In this document: in pieces, positions 1 to 10,268 of the stretch | Layout of the letters: each line of letters opens with the position of its first letter | Numbering within the stretch: position 1 is the stretch's first letter | Notes under the pieces: model-generated | What the model saw: the letters and a program-made list of their open reading frames with translations, nothing else | The model's database searches: none | What the model was told of the DNA's origin: nothing | Assembly (NCBI GenBank): GCA_013416795.1 | Contig: RQSC01001094.1 | Span: 1,912-63,257, forward strand | Direction: 5' to 3' | Length of the DNA stretch: 61,346 nt | Origin: Prasinococcaceae sp. CCMP 1430 | Lineage: Eukaryota; Prasinodermophyta; Palmophyllophyceae; Prasinococcales; Prasinococcaceae | Translations under genes and position numbers: made by a program

Positions 1-1035
1 AGGGCGGCGATGGCGGCGATGGAGGCGCGGCTCCGGGCGAGATTGGCGGCGGGGCGTCGTCGGAGGCGGACGAGAGGCCACCTCGGCGGCGCGCGCTGCG
101 CCCGCGGCCGCAGGGCGCGATGGCGAGCACGTCGTACCGGTCGGTCGAGTATGTGCTGATGAGCGCTGACCGCAGCGCGAACCGCCACCTGCGACGGCTG
201 CTGGGCAGCGGGGGGGGCGGTGACGAGGACCAGCGCGCGGCGGCGGTCACGCACGAGGCGCTCGAGCGTGCAGGTGGCGACGAGGCGTGGGCGAAGGAGT
301 TCGTCAGGCTATCATCGGAGGTATGGACGGGACATGGAACAAACACGCACAGGTGGAATTCCGATTCCTGCTGCGGACCCGCCTCAAATGCGATGCCGGC
401 AAGGAGCCCCGCATCTCAAAGCGAAACGACTTGGAAAACGCCATCGAAAGGTGTACGTGTGTATGACCGAGGCCACCAACGCGCTGCTGCGCGACTACGC
501 TTTCGTTTGTGAAGCGAGGCGCGCATTGCGCGCACTTGTTACAGGCGGCGTCCGCGCCTGGCAGTACAAGTTTGACTACAAGCTCCGCTGGCCGGAGTCC
601 CAAGAGCTCGGACTTGGCACCTACCACACGTCGGAGCTGCCCTTCGTCTTCAGGCACGCCTGGCCGCAGGTGCGATCGTGCAGACGCGTGTCTGCAGGCG
701 TCCCACGATTTTATCTCCGCTTGCGTGGCTGCGTGTGTGCTGACACCGGCGACGCGCACGTGCGCGGGTGCGACTCACGCCCGTCCGCTGCCGGACTCAA
801 GGGCCTGCGCCACTTCGACGCCGAGGAGTGGGCCATCGCGGACCTCTTCAACACATTTTGGGGAAACTTTGCGGGGACCGCCGACCCCAACGTCGGCGCG
901 CAGACGCCGCCACTGCGCTGGGAGCAGTTCTCCGGGACCGCCAGCTATTTGAGGATAAACCATTCTCCCTCGATGCAGCAAGGCCTCGCCAAAGACGTGT
1001 GCGACATTCTCGACGAGGTCCCGCTCGAGCTGTAG
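1..1035 (+). CDS. Type-B carboxylesterase / cholinesterase-like protein, C-terminal part (5' end outside window)
   Basis: Three exons read in phase: up to 320, 451-669 and 802-1035, with GT-AG introns of 130 and 132 nt, both phase 0. The frame is open to the left edge, so the catalytic serine region is missing. The visible part matches the C-terminal third of the alpha/beta-hydrolase carboxylesterase family: a segment ending in WQYKFDY, then GTYHTSELPFVF (the family G-x-x-H-x-x-E-L-P-F-V-F pattern around the catalytic His), then WAIADLFNTFWGNFAGTADPN and a final SxxxQGLAKDVCDILDE. The family hydrolyses carboxylic esters; the substrate cannot be inferred. The first in-frame ATG seen (120) is unlikely to be the true start because open frame extends upstream of it. 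The first visible exon is Gly/Ala/Arg-rich and less convincing than the last two. Confidence 0.62.
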
Positions 1036-1072
1036 CGCGCAGTCCACCTCGCGATTGTCACAGTGTACAGTA

Positions 1073-1744
1073 CTAATTTACAGTCAACGACCCCCTGTCG
1101 GCGTCGGCAAGCGCCACAGCTATGATGGGGTCCGCAGCAGTAGCGCCAAGCAAGCTGTCGTCCTCGCCAGCGGCCGATGTGTTCGCGATGGTGCCCGACG
1201 CCGTCATGACCGCTGCATCAGAGGCGGAGACGCGAGCGCGGAACCGCGCCCAATGGCGCCGGTACCGTGCGCGGTGGGCAGCGGCATCCGGTGCGGATGG
1301 CGTGCCGTCGTCCCCCTCGCCACCGTTTGCGCGATCCACCGCGGCCGCGCATCGCCGCGCACGCGCCTCGGCGTCCGCGCAAAGGCTGGCGTAGTGTCGC
1401 TCGACGAATGCGGCACGCACATTGCCGCCACCGGCCGCTAGCTGCAGCAGTTTTGCGCGCGCGGCCGCCGCCTTGCCGCTCTCGGCGGCAGCGCTGTGCG
1501 TGACGACGACGCGCGCTCGCTTGGGCGAAGGCTGCGCAGCGTCCGCGCCCACAGTCTTCTCGGCCGGCGCCCCGCCCGCCGGGTCCGCCGCAGCACCAGC
1601 CGCTTCTCTGGCTGCCCCTCGCACCCACGGCAGCCCCTCTGCGAGCGCCGCCCGCTCCTCAGCGCGCCGCGCCTCGTCGAGCGGGGCGAGCAGCTTGGCC
1701 TCGCGCGCCAGCGCCTGGAGCTGCCGCGCGCTGTTAAATACCAT
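1073..1744 (-). CDS. Hypothetical Ala/Arg-rich protein
   Basis: A 223-codon frame starting at the ATG at 1744 and ending 38 nt from the convergent carboxylesterase stop. The frame stays open upstream to 1873, but that part is Gly/Arg low complexity and probably promoter or 5' UTR; a TAAATA sequence lies just before the chosen ATG. The protein has an N-terminal helix-prone region with several AREAK and AERAALAE-like stretches (possible coiled coil, about residues 5-40), a basic patch PSPKRARVVV that could be a nuclear signal, and an Arg/Ala-rich second half. No domain is recognised. Coding status rests on length, a GC-biased third position and the ATG context; it could still be a chance open frame. 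Confidence 0.4.
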   Translation of the reverse strand: MVFNSARQLQALAREAKLLAPLDEARRAEERAALAEGLPWVRGAAREAAGAAADPAGGAPAEKTVGADAAQPSPKRARVVVTHSAAAESGKAAAARAKLLQLAAGGGNVRAAFVERHYASLCADAEARARRCAAAVDRANGGEGDDGTPSAPDAAAHRARYRRHWARFRARVSASDAAVMTASGTIANTSAAGEDDSLLGATAADPIIAVALADADRGSLTVN

Positions 1745-1932
1745 CGCATACGCACGCTCCCGCGCGCGCTGTGGCGGCCGCCTCCCCCACCCTCCCCTGA
1801 CCCCCCGCTTCCCCCCCACCCCCACGTACGCACCCACCACCACCAGGAGCTGCGCGCGCGCGCTCGAGTGCAATGTAGTTCAAAATGCAAGGGCAGACGT
1901 CCACATTCATTTTGACCTCTTGCGTTTCGGCC

Positions 1933-3227
1933 ATGGCGGCGACGTCGGCAGGTGCACGCCGCGCGCCCTGCCCCTGGGGTGCGCCACAGGGCGCGCAGGC
2001 GGCGGCGGGNCGCGCCGAGCTTTCACGAGCGAGGCGGCCGACGCGGGCAACACTGAGACCGCAGATGTGCGCACCCTTGCGAAGGGGGGCAGCAGTACTC
2101 GCGACGGTGGACGCGTGTCCGTGCGATTCACGCGTGCCATGCAGGCCAAGCTCGAGGAAATAGTCGAAGAGCTCGGCGGTGTGCAGAAGGACGAGGAACC
2201 GGGTGGCGGTGTGCGGGACGGGGCGGAGGGCCGTGTGGGAGGGCGAAGAAGTAGGGATGAAGTCGCCGCGGAGCGCGACTTCTTTGCCGCCGTGCGCGAC
2301 GCCATGCAGATCCGTCACGGCGTCAAGCTCACAATGAGGCAGGTTGAGTATCGCATGCGCGTGCTCAAGGACCCCGTCAAATACGGCGCGCGCACGGTAC
2401 GATGGACAGAGGAATCCAAGCTGGATTTTGACAGCGCCGTTGCGGCGCTCGGCGGTGTCGAGAACGCGAAGCTGTCGTTGCTCTACGAGGAACTGAGGAG
2501 GCATGGGCTCACATACGTCCAGGTCCAGATGCACCTGCGCGCACTGCAGAAGGCCAGCACGCTTGGCGAGGGTGCCGACGCCACGAGGGTGGCGTTCACC
2601 CACGAGCTCAAGGAGCGTGTGAACGCCTGCGTTGAGCAGCTCGGTGGGGCGCGCGATGCCTCATCGGCGGATGTGTGGGAGGCGCTAAAAGCGGAGGGGG
2701 TCACTGGCGACAGCGGTGGGCTGTCTCTCGCCCAGATCGAGCAGTGGATGTGCCGTCTGCGCGACGATTGGTACACACGAGGCAGCAAGCCGCTCACAGC
2801 CGAAATGCGCACCCGCTTGGATGCGTGCATTGAGGCGCTCGGTGGACCCGAGATGGCCACACCACGTTCGCTGCGCGACGAGTTCGGCAAAACTGAGGAG
2901 GTGGGCACGCTCTCGTACTTTCAGCTTCATCGCTACATCATGTCAGTGCGCAAGCGACAGCCGTGGAGCCCCATGCACGCGGCGCTCATTGACGGCGCCA
3001 TTGCACGACTGGGTGGCCTCGGCAAGGCCACGCCCGCCGATGTCTCGCGCGAGATCGAGCACGCCGCGACGAGTGCGGGAGTAGGCGGCAGCGGCGACGA
3101 TGGGGTGGACGGACGCGCGGTGCCTTACGAGACCGTCGTCGCGCGCGTGGCGATGCTGCTGCGCGAAGGGCGCCGCTCGCTGCCGCGTGCCGTCGGCGCC
3201 GTGCGGCCGGGCCCCGTTGCGCAATAA
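1933..3227 (+). CDS. Protein with about five tandem GARP/Myb-like helix-turn-helix repeats
   Basis: From about 2120 to 3165 the protein is a series of related units of about 50-60 residues. Each has a hydrophobic helix ending in LGG and then a second helix ending near a basic segment. Unit 2 (from about 2398) starts VRWTEESKLDFDSAVAALGG and continues to GLTYVQVQMHLRALQK, which parallels the GARP signature (RWT..LH..FV.AV..LGG..ATPK.I...M...GLT...V.SHLQKYR). Units start near 2121, 2398, 2590, 2790 and 2965; units 4 and 5 keep an ATP residue triplet after LGG. GARP domains bind DNA in plant transcription factors (ARR-B, Golden2, PSR1), so a DNA-binding role is inferred. The ATG at 1933 has a good context (GCCATGG) but lies in a different frame; an unresolved base at 2010 could bridge the two frames. 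Otherwise the start is within 2020-2140. No other domain is seen. Confidence 0.6.
2010..2010. other. Single ambiguous base (N)
   Basis: A lone N in a Gly/Ala-coding GC-rich stretch at the 5' end of the GARP-repeat gene. Upstream and downstream frames differ by one register here, so the N may hide a wrong base count. Confidence 0.95.
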
Positions 3228-3295
3228 CCTGTACTTTATACAGAAGCCAGCGCTTTGCAATCGTACTGTATAGTACCAAGCGTCGCTACTGTAGC

Positions 3296-5040
3296 CTGTT
3301 TGACAATGTGAATGCCACAGAGTGGCTCTCTAGCTTGATACGAGATAGTCGCAAGCATTGCGGGGCATGCCACGCGCCTGGTTGCAGCGCGCGCGCTGTA
3401 CATTTGCGCCGAGGCGTGGCCTTGCGCGCACGCGCGGCGTGAAGATTCGTTTCTACGCTACACGCTGCTGCTGGGTACGCCCGAGTCCTTGCCCTCGCCG
3501 CTTCCGGACTGCACACGCTCCGATGCGACCAGCGCACGGACGCGGTCGCTCGCCGAAGCTTCCAGCGCAGCCATGACGGCGTCAGCGTTGGCGATGGAGT
3601 CAAATGCCGAGTGGTGCGTGCGCTTGCCGATCCCTCCTCCAACCTCGACATTCATGTGACCCGACACGCCGGCGCCCTGCCCCGCCTTGGGCCAGCCCAT
3701 CGTGATCACGCGGCGCACGAGCGTCGCGTCCGCGTCGACGCCCCATGACCGCATCCATGCCATCCACGCGTCGACGCTGTCATCGATTCGGGTCGAATCG
3801 TACTCGAATGCATCCAGGTCCTCAGTAGCGACTGTTTCGAAGTCGGTGAACCCAATACTGCGGAGGAAGTCGGCCTGAGAATCGCCGTGGTGCACCAGCT
3901 CGCGCGCCTGCGCCTCGGCCCAGGCGGGATCGATGTACACCTTGACGCCAGTTTTGCGCGCCATCCTGCGTTGCTTGCCGAAGTTGAAACCCTCGTCGAG
4001 ACAGTTATCGATCAATTTCCCGCTTGCGTCGACCATGTGCAGCGAGCTGTTGTGGACGATGCAGTCGCGAGCAAGGCACACGAGCCGCTCGAAGGGGTGC
4101 CTTCTCCACACATTGACCACCCGGGTGGTCTCCAGTGCTTCTGGGCTGAGGAACGTGTGGTGGAAAGCGTTGCGCGCGAGGTCGTAGTCCATGCGCTTGA
4201 ACTTGGAGTAGTAGTGCTTGCCTTTCATCCGGTCTTGCGACACCCCATCCTTCAATTTCTTCTCGACAAGCGCCATCTCTGCCTTGGTGGCACGCCTGTC
4301 AATAGGGGGTTCTTCCCTGGCCTTCCAGTGCACCGCGTGCCGGTACACGTCCTTGATGCGCTCGGAGTAGCCGCCGTACGCAGCGATCCCGTGCGCCTTG
4401 AGGATGGCACGTGCCATGGATGCCGCCCACGAGGAGCCCGTGCAGTCCTCCATGAACAGCAAGAAATTGGCAAGCGCGAATTGCGGCGGCGGTGATGCCT
4501 TTGCTGACGCGCCCGCGACGGAGTCGTTCTTCGCTGCACCAGCCGCCTGGAGCGCCTGCGCCGCTTCACCTACGCCTGCGCTATCGCCGGCCACAGGACT
4601 GCTTTCCTCGGCCATCAACCGCGCCTCAACCTGACTCGTAAACACCGCCGCGTTGTGGGGTCCACCTGCGCTGCCGGTCGCGGCATCGGCGTTGCCAGCG
4701 CCGCTGCTCGCGGCGCCAAGGGCGCCCACACCGACGGCGGGCCTCGCGGCGGCCGCGGTCGCGGGAAAAAGCAGTAGCGGGGCCATCGCTACGATCGCGG
4801 CACGCCCGCACCCGCGCCATCGGAGGCAGCCCCTCGGCGTCGCCATCGTCGCCTCCGCGTGAGGGCGTTGATTTCTGTCTCCGTACGCGATCCGCCAAGC
4901 AAACTTCCGCCACGACACCCAACACCCCTCGTTATGGCAAGGCACCCGGGCCAACGCCGCTAACCCCTCCCTGTCGTGCAAAGGAGCGCCCGGCGGGCAG
5001 CGGCACGGCGCGCTGCAGCCCGCGGCCGGTCGCGGCTCGG
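3296..5040. repeat. Unit 1 of a 1.75-kb direct duplication (sulfotransferase gene with flanks)
   Basis: The stretch from about 3296 (3' flank) through the sulfotransferase gene and its promoter to about 5040 is repeated in the same orientation at about 5504-7316. The coding part is highly similar, and the flanks are alignable but more divergent. The offset between copies is about 2.2 kb, so this is a tandem segmental duplication carrying a full gene and its promoter. Between the units, about 5041-5503 holds only GC-rich sequence with a single N at 5204 and no recognisable gene. Confidence 0.85.
3458..4846 (-). CDS. Type II membrane sulfotransferase-like protein (family A, intact copy)
   Basis: A 462-residue single-exon gene starting at the ATG at 4846. 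Residues about 10-32 form a hydrophobic signal anchor after a short basic N-terminus, typical of Golgi type II enzymes, followed by an Ala/Gly-rich stem. About residue 130 there is DCTGSSWAASMARAIL, resembling the 5'-phosphosulfate-binding loop (G-S-S-W) of PAPS-dependent sulfotransferases. About residue 250, RRHPFERLVCLARD resembles the 3'-phosphate-binding motif (R-x-P-x-x-R). The inferred role is sulfation of glycans or proteins in the Golgi; the acceptor is unknown. A near-identical but broken copy lies downstream at 5666-7121 within a direct duplication. The family call rests on motifs and topology, not on full-length alignment. Confidence 0.72.
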   Translation of the reverse strand: MATPRGCLRWRGCGRAAIVAMAPLLLFPATAAAARPAVGVGALGAASSGAGNADAATGSAGGPHNAAVFTSQVEARLMAEESSPVAGDSAGVGEAAQALQAAGAAKNDSVAGASAKASPPPQFALANFLLFMEDCTGSSWAASMARAILKAHGIAAYGGYSERIKDVYRHAVHWKAREEPPIDRRATKAEMALVEKKLKDGVSQDRMKGKHYYSKFKRMDYDLARNAFHHTFLSPEALETTRVVNVWRRHPFERLVCLARDCIVHNSSLHMVDASGKLIDNCLDEGFNFGKQRRMARKTGVKVYIDPAWAEAQARELVHHGDSQADFLRSIGFTDFETVATEDLDAFEYDSTRIDDSVDAWMAWMRSWGVDADATLVRRVITMGWPKAGQGAGVSGHMNVEVGGGIGKRTHHSAFDSIANADAVMAALEASASDRVRALVASERVQSGSGEGKDSGVPSSSV

Positions 5041-5203
5041 CGCCCCGCGCCGGCGCGGAGTCCCGCGGCGCGCGCTCAAAGTGGCGCCGCTCCCCCGAAA
5101 TTTAAATCTTGACTCAAAGCGCGCAAGCCAAACAAACAGCGACGTCCTCGGAATCCGCGGCTGGCGATTAGCAGCCAGCGAGAGTTTTTCCGTTGAAACT
5201 TGA

Positions 5204-5204
5204 N
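5204..5204. other. Single ambiguous base (N)
   Basis: A lone N in the non-coding spacer between the two sulfotransferase duplication units. It may mark a contig join. Confidence 0.95.
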
Positions 5205-5665
5205 CCCGCGGCCCGCTGCGTGCGCGCCGGGGAGTAGCGCGGCGGGTGGCGCGCCCGCCAGCGCGCCCGCAGCTCTCGACGCCATCGTTTGGACGAAGGG
5301 CCAGAGCCGGGCGGCGCACTCAAGGAGGCACCCACCGCAGTGCGCGCGCGCGCGCGCCCGTGTGGCGCCCGCGTGTGCGCGCCGGCAACCGCAACCGAAT
5401 CTGCGCGGATAAGCGCCACCGCCCAATCAGAAGCACTGGCGGACGAACTCCCTGCAAGGCAGCATTCATTTTGATATGGGTCGAAGGTCGCACGTGCGTG
5501 CCTGTTTGACAATGTGGATGCCACAGAGTGGCTCTCTAGCTCTAGACACGAGACAGTCGCAAGCATTGCGGGGCATGCCACGCGCATGGTTGCAGCGCGC
5601 GCGCTGTACATTTGCGCCGAGGCGTGGCCTTGCGCGCCCGCACGGCGTGAAGATTCGTTTCTACG

Positions 5666-7121
5666 CTACACGCTGCTGCTGGGTACGCCCGAGTCCTTGC
5701 CCTCGCCGCTTCCGGACTGCACACGCTCCGATGCGACCAGCGCACGGACGCGGTCGCTCGCCGAAGCTTCCAGCGCAGCCATGACGGCGTCAGCGTTGGC
5801 GATGGAGTCAAATGGCGAGTGGCGCGTGCGCTTGCCGACGCCTCCTCCGATCGCGGCATTCATGTGACCCCACACGCCGGCGCCCTGCCCCGCCTTGGGC
5901 CAGCCCATCGTGATCACGCGGCGCACGAGCGTCGCGTCCGCGTCGACGCCCCATGACCGCATCCATGCCAACCACGCGTCGACGCTGTCATCAATGTGGG
6001 CCGAATCGTACTCGAATGCATCCAGGTCCTCAGTAGCGACTGTTTCGAAGTCGGTGAACCCAATACTGCGGAGGAAGTCGGCCTGAGAATCGCCGTGGTG
6101 CACCAGCTCGCGCGCCTGCGCCTCGGCCCAGGCGGGATCGATGTACACCTTGACGCCAGTTTTGCGCGCCATCCTGCGTTGCTTGCCGAAGTTGAAACCC
6201 TCGTCGAGACAGTTATCGATCAATTTCCCGCTTGCGTCGACCATGTGCAGCGAGCTGTTGTGGACGATGCAGTCGCGAGCAAGGCACACGAGCCGCTCGA
6301 AGGGATGCCTTCTCCACACATTGACCACCCGGGTGGTCTCCAGTGCTTTCGGGCTGAGAAACGTGTGGTGGAAAGCGTTGCGCGCGAGGTCGTAGTCCAT
6401 GCGCTTGAACTTGGAGTAGTAGTGCTTGCCTTGCATCCGGTCTTGGCTCACATCATCCTTCAATTTCTTCTCGACACGTGCTATCTGTGCCATGGTGGCA
6501 TGCATGCTGGAACCTCTCTTCCAGTGCACCTCGTGCCGGTACACGTCCTTGATGCGCTCGGAGTAGCCGTCGTACGCAGCGATCCCGTGCGCCTTGAGGA
6601 TGGCACGTGCCATGGATGCCGCCCAAGTCCTTGATGCGCTCGGAGTAGCCGTCGTACGCAGCGATCCCGTGCGCCTTGAGGATGGCATGTGCCATGGATG
6701 CCGCCCACGTGGAGCCCGAGCAGTCTTCCATGAACAGCAAGAAATTGGCAAGCACGAATTGCGGCGGCGGTGATGCCTTTGCTGACGCGCCCGCGACGGA
6801 GTCGTTCTTCGCTGCGCCCGCCTGGAGCGCCTGCGCCACCCCACCTACGCCTGCGCTATCGCCGGCCATAAGACTGCCTTTCTCGGCCATCAACCGCGCC
6901 TCAACCTGACTCGTGAACACCGTCGCGTTGCGGGGTCCACCTGCGCTGCCGGTCGCCGCATGGGCGTCGCCAGCGCCGCTGGCCGCGGAGCCAAGGGCGC
7001 CCACACCGACGGCGGGCCTCGCGGCGGCCGCGGTCGCAGGGAAAAGCAGTAGCGGGACCATCGCTACGATCGCGGCACGCCCGCACCAGCGCCATCGGAG
7101 GCAGCCCCTCGGCGTCGCCAT
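5666..7121 (-). pseudogene. Sulfotransferase family A, second copy, frameshifted by an internal 82-bp duplication
   Basis: The copy starts at the ATG at 7121 with the same signal anchor and stem as the intact paralogue and reads in frame through the 5'-PSB-like loop (CSGSTWAASM). An 82-nt segment (6545-6626) is then repeated at 6627-6708. Since 82 is not a multiple of three, the frame shifts and stops near 6453. The remaining C-terminal half is open in another frame from 6844 to 5666 and is nearly identical to the intact copy, including RRHPFERLVCLARD. There is also a 12-nt-class deletion around 6490-6520 relative to copy 1. The high similarity implies a recent duplication. It could be rescued only if the extra 82 nt is an assembly artefact. 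Confidence 0.8.
6545..6708. repeat. 82-bp tandem duplication inside sulfotransferase copy 2
   Basis: Two head-to-tail units, 6545-6626 and 6627-6708, are identical except for about one base (CACGTG versus CATGTG near 6606/6688). The intact paralogue at 4.3-4.4 kb has a single unit. This is the lesion that breaks the frame. Confidence 0.9.
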
Positions 7122-7534
7122 CGTCGCCTCTGCGTGTGGGCGTTGACTTCTTTCTCCGTACGCGATTCGCCAAGCAAACTTCCGTCACGACGACCAACAC
7201 CCCTCTTTGTGGCAAGGCACCCGGGCCGACGCCGCTACCCCCACCCTGTCGCGCAAATGAGCGCCCGGCGGGCAGCGGCACGGCGAGCGGCAGCCCGCGC
7301 CCGGTCGCGGCTCGGCAGGCAGCGGGGGCGGCGGGCGCGGCGAGCATCGCGACGCGCCGCGGCGAATTTTCGCGCGCGCGGCGAATTTTCTCGCGCGCGG
7401 CGGATTTCGAATCGTTTGGGCGGCGCTGCCACACCGCGCACAAGGGACGGCGCAGCGCCGCCGCGCGGGCGCACAGACTCCGAACGTCCGCCCAATCCTC
7501 GCGCCCCCCATTTCCCCCCGCGCGCGCCTGTCCC

Positions 7535-9322
7535 ATGCCCATGCCATCGCGCCGCCGCCGTGGCTGCGCCGGTGGCGTAGCAGCACTGGCCGCACTGCTG
7601 CTACTCCCGGCATTGGGCGCGGTTGTGCTGCAACGCAAGGCCTTCACCGCGCTAGAGTTTACGCGCGGCAACAGGCGGCAGCAGCCGTCACGGCGACGGC
7701 TGCAGGATGACGCGGGCGAGCGAGAGTCGCTGTGCAGCCGGCTCATGAAAAGGCTACAATGGATGCGAGCAGCTCGCAGCCAATACACTGTGTCTGATTC
7801 CATCGATGTGCAGAGCACGCTGACCAGCAAGGCTATTGACTTTGTGTTCTCCGAAACGTCCGAGGCTCTTGTTGATGCGCCACACGACGAGGATGCCATT
7901 ATCAAGGCGTCTGAAGGAGGGGCTGGTGCCGACGCCGGCGCCGACGTCGACGTGAGCGCCGGTGCGTTTGCCATGCGCGCCGACGCCAGCAAGGCGGTGG
8001 CCGCCACTGCGGACAACGTCAGCGTGCTCGACCCGCGCTCCTACCAGTTGCTTGAGCCTGCAGAGTGCGACTCGACACGTGTGCAGCCCGCGAGTGCCGC
8101 CAAGGTGGCGTTCCTCTTCTTTTTGATGCACGCCAGCATGCCTGAGCGCATGTGGCGGGCATTCTTCGAGGGGGTGCCAAGTGAGCAGTACCGTATCTAC
8201 ACGCACATCAATCCAGACTGTCCCACTTTCGCGAAGCCAGATCCGCACAACTGCACCTTCGGGCCGGGTTCTCTCTTCCACGGCACCGCGGTGAGGAATG
8301 TGCGCACAGGCGAGGTGCTGCGGATACGTACGGGGCGCTTCTCCTTCAGCCTCGTTCAGGTGGAGCGCTACATGCTCGCTCACGCCCTGAAGGACGACCC
8401 CCTCATCGACAGGTTCGTGCTGCTCAGCGAGAGTAGCGTGCCGATGTGGTCCTTCTCCGCCATCCGACGAGCGGTCATGCTGCAGCCTGCGATGATCAGC
8501 GCCATGAACGACTATTCGAAAGTGATTCACACGCTGCGGGAGCGACAGAGGACGAAATGGGCGCCTGGCAGGCTGGCCAATACGTGGTTCGAGACGGAGC
8601 GCAATAATGTTGCCGCGGCGTATCTAACTGGCACAACCGCCGAGTACAAGACTCTGGTGAGGGCCAACGAATGGGGCAAGAGTTCGCAGTGGTGGGCACT
8701 CACGCGGGCTGAGGCGTGCGCTGTGACCACCGACTGGAAAGTGACCGCGGCGCACGACAAGTCGTGCCATGATGGCGGCAGGTGTGCAGACGATGGGACA
8801 GACCAGTACAACAACGACTCGTACTACCGCCAGCATGCTCCAGACGAATTCTACTTCCCCACGACCATTGCCCACTACGGCCTCGGCCGTGGCACAAGTT
8901 GCTTCAGTACCCACAACGGCATTTCGTTTCTCCCTATCGAAGGGGGGCATACGGCATCGTATGAAGGCGAGACGCGCTTGCAGGCGCATCAGATTGCAAC
9001 ACTTCGCGAGTCGCACTGGAAGGAGGGCGCTATTGATTCGGAAAAAGACGACGACCCCGATCGAGAGGACGCGACTGTCGACTTGACTGCGCTCAACTCG
9101 CAAGAGTACCTCGACGAGTTCTTGCCCGAGCACGTGGCGAGGGGCAAGGGCTGTGACCTGCTCCGTGTGCGCACGATGTGCGGTCTCTTTGTGCGCAAGG
9201 TACCCTACTGGGAGGCAGACTACTATTACTTGGCGCTGAAGAGCGTGTGGAACACCAACGGCACGGGCTTCCCCGAGCCGAGTGGCCCGGGCTGGCCTTG
9301 CGCGTCCTTCTCGCAATACTAG
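7535..9322 (+). CDS. Core-2/I-branching (GT14, DUF266-like) glycosyltransferase, type II membrane protein
   Basis: Single-exon 595-residue protein from the ATG at 7535; the frame is open upstream to 7136, but that part overlaps the duplicated promoter region. Residues about 8-35 are a basic cap plus hydrophobic anchor. The catalytic part resembles GT14/DUF266: AKVAFLFFLMHASMPERMWRAFF (about residues 188-210, where the family has KIAFMFL...LP...LWE.FF), YRIYTHINPDCP, FSLVQVERYMLAHALKDD, FVLLSESSVPMWSF (about residue 293) and GKSSQWWALTRAEA (about residue 381). Conserved Cys residues appear near the C-terminus. Family members transfer GlcNAc or other sugars to glycans in the Golgi; the acceptor here is unknown. 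The promoter is shared, divergently, with the broken sulfotransferase copy. Confidence 0.8.
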   Translation: MPMPSRRRRGCAGGVAALAALLLLPALGAVVLQRKAFTALEFTRGNRRQQPSRRRLQDDAGERESLCSRLMKRLQWMRAARSQYTVSDSIDVQSTLTSKAIDFVFSETSEALVDAPHDEDAIIKASEGGAGADAGADVDVSAGAFAMRADASKAVAATADNVSVLDPRSYQLLEPAECDSTRVQPASAAKVAFLFFLMHASMPERMWRAFFEGVPSEQYRIYTHINPDCPTFAKPDPHNCTFGPGSLFHGTAVRNVRTGEVLRIRTGRFSFSLVQVERYMLAHALKDDPLIDRFVLLSESSVPMWSFSAIRRAVMLQPAMISAMNDYSKVIHTLRERQRTKWAPGRLANTWFETERNNVAAAYLTGTTAEYKTLVRANEWGKSSQWWALTRAEACAVTTDWKVTAAHDKSCHDGGRCADDGTDQYNNDSYYRQHAPDEFYFPTTIAHYGLGRGTSCFSTHNGISFLPIEGGHTASYEGETRLQAHQIATLRESHWKEGAIDSEKDDDPDREDATVDLTALNSQEYLDEFLPEHVARGKGCDLLRVRTMCGLFVRKVPYWEADYYYLALKSVWNTNGTGFPEPSGPGWPCASFSQY

Positions 9323-10268
9323 CTAGCTGGCCCCACTTCCGCGCGCGCTTGCACTATATAATGATTAAATGAATGCAGTTTGGCGCACCAGCGCAGATTC
9401 GCTTGCTTCCCCCCATCCCACCCCCCGCGCGCGTTGCAGCGCGTGCTGAGAGAGAGAGCCAGAGTACACCTTTGTGACAGGCATGCAACCGAGCGGGGCG
9501 AGCAAGGTCGATCGTATAGAGTGGGTCCAACGGTCACATGCGTGCGTAACGGGAGTGCGCGATCCTTATCAAAGGGCGGTGGTCACTTTAAATGACGGTG
9601 CGCCGCTGCCGCTGCTGTGCTGAGAATCATCATGAGACCCTCTGACTGACACGGCAGATGCTGCGAGTCCGCCGGTCTCTCGTGCCGCCAGCCGCGGCAC
9701 AGCGCGCGCGGCGTGCCCGCCTATCCTGCGGCGGCGGCGGCGTGGGAGTGCCGGGTGCGGCGCTCGCTCGCCGTCCGGCGGTTCCTGCGCCCGTGCGGCG
9801 CGCGCACCTCGCGGCCGCGGGGAGGGCGCGCGAGATTGACGCGCGGACGCGCGCGCGCCGGCGCTCGGCGTGGGCGCCGGCATGTGTGCGCCAGTCCCTT
9901 AGCTGCTCGATGGCAAAAAAAGCTCGCGAGAGCCACACGCGCGCTTGGGGGCGGGAGGGCGGATGGGGGCAGTCAGCGCGTCAATGCAGGCAGCGGCTGC
10001 CATCGCCACGAATCACGGCTGCGAGCGCTGTGAGTTGGCGGTATCGGATGCCGCTTCGCGGCATCATCGCGCGGGTCAACCCGTCAACGTTGGCAGAGGC
10101 TGCCAAGTGCTCCCTCGCGGGCTACTGGCGCAGCTCGCCGGTAGCAGCCACTCGTCTCGCGGCGCGCGCGCGCTGTGCGAGCTCCCCCCCCCTCCCCCCC
10201 CTTCCCCTTCCCTTCCCCCTGTCCTTCCCCCGTCCCGCCGGCGTGCTGCTCTCCGCTGAGCTGTGCGC
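9323..10268. other. Intergenic region, no gene recognised
   Basis: Contains an AT-rich patch (about 9350-9375), a short GA run near 9450, and a long GC-rich, Arg-coding-by-chance segment (9650-10050). A C-rich tract (about 10186-10245) lies just before the next start codon. No homology-like reading was found on either strand; it is probably the 3' UTR of the GT14 gene plus the promoter and 5' UTR of the next gene. Confidence 0.6.

Larger units (their letters stand above)
5504..7316. repeat. Unit 2 of the 1.75-kb direct duplication
   Basis: Second unit of the duplication described for 3296-5040. It contains the 3' flank, the disrupted sulfotransferase copy and a copy of the same upstream region. 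In this copy the upstream region also serves as the start of the divergent promoter for the GT14 gene at 7535. Confidence 0.85.
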
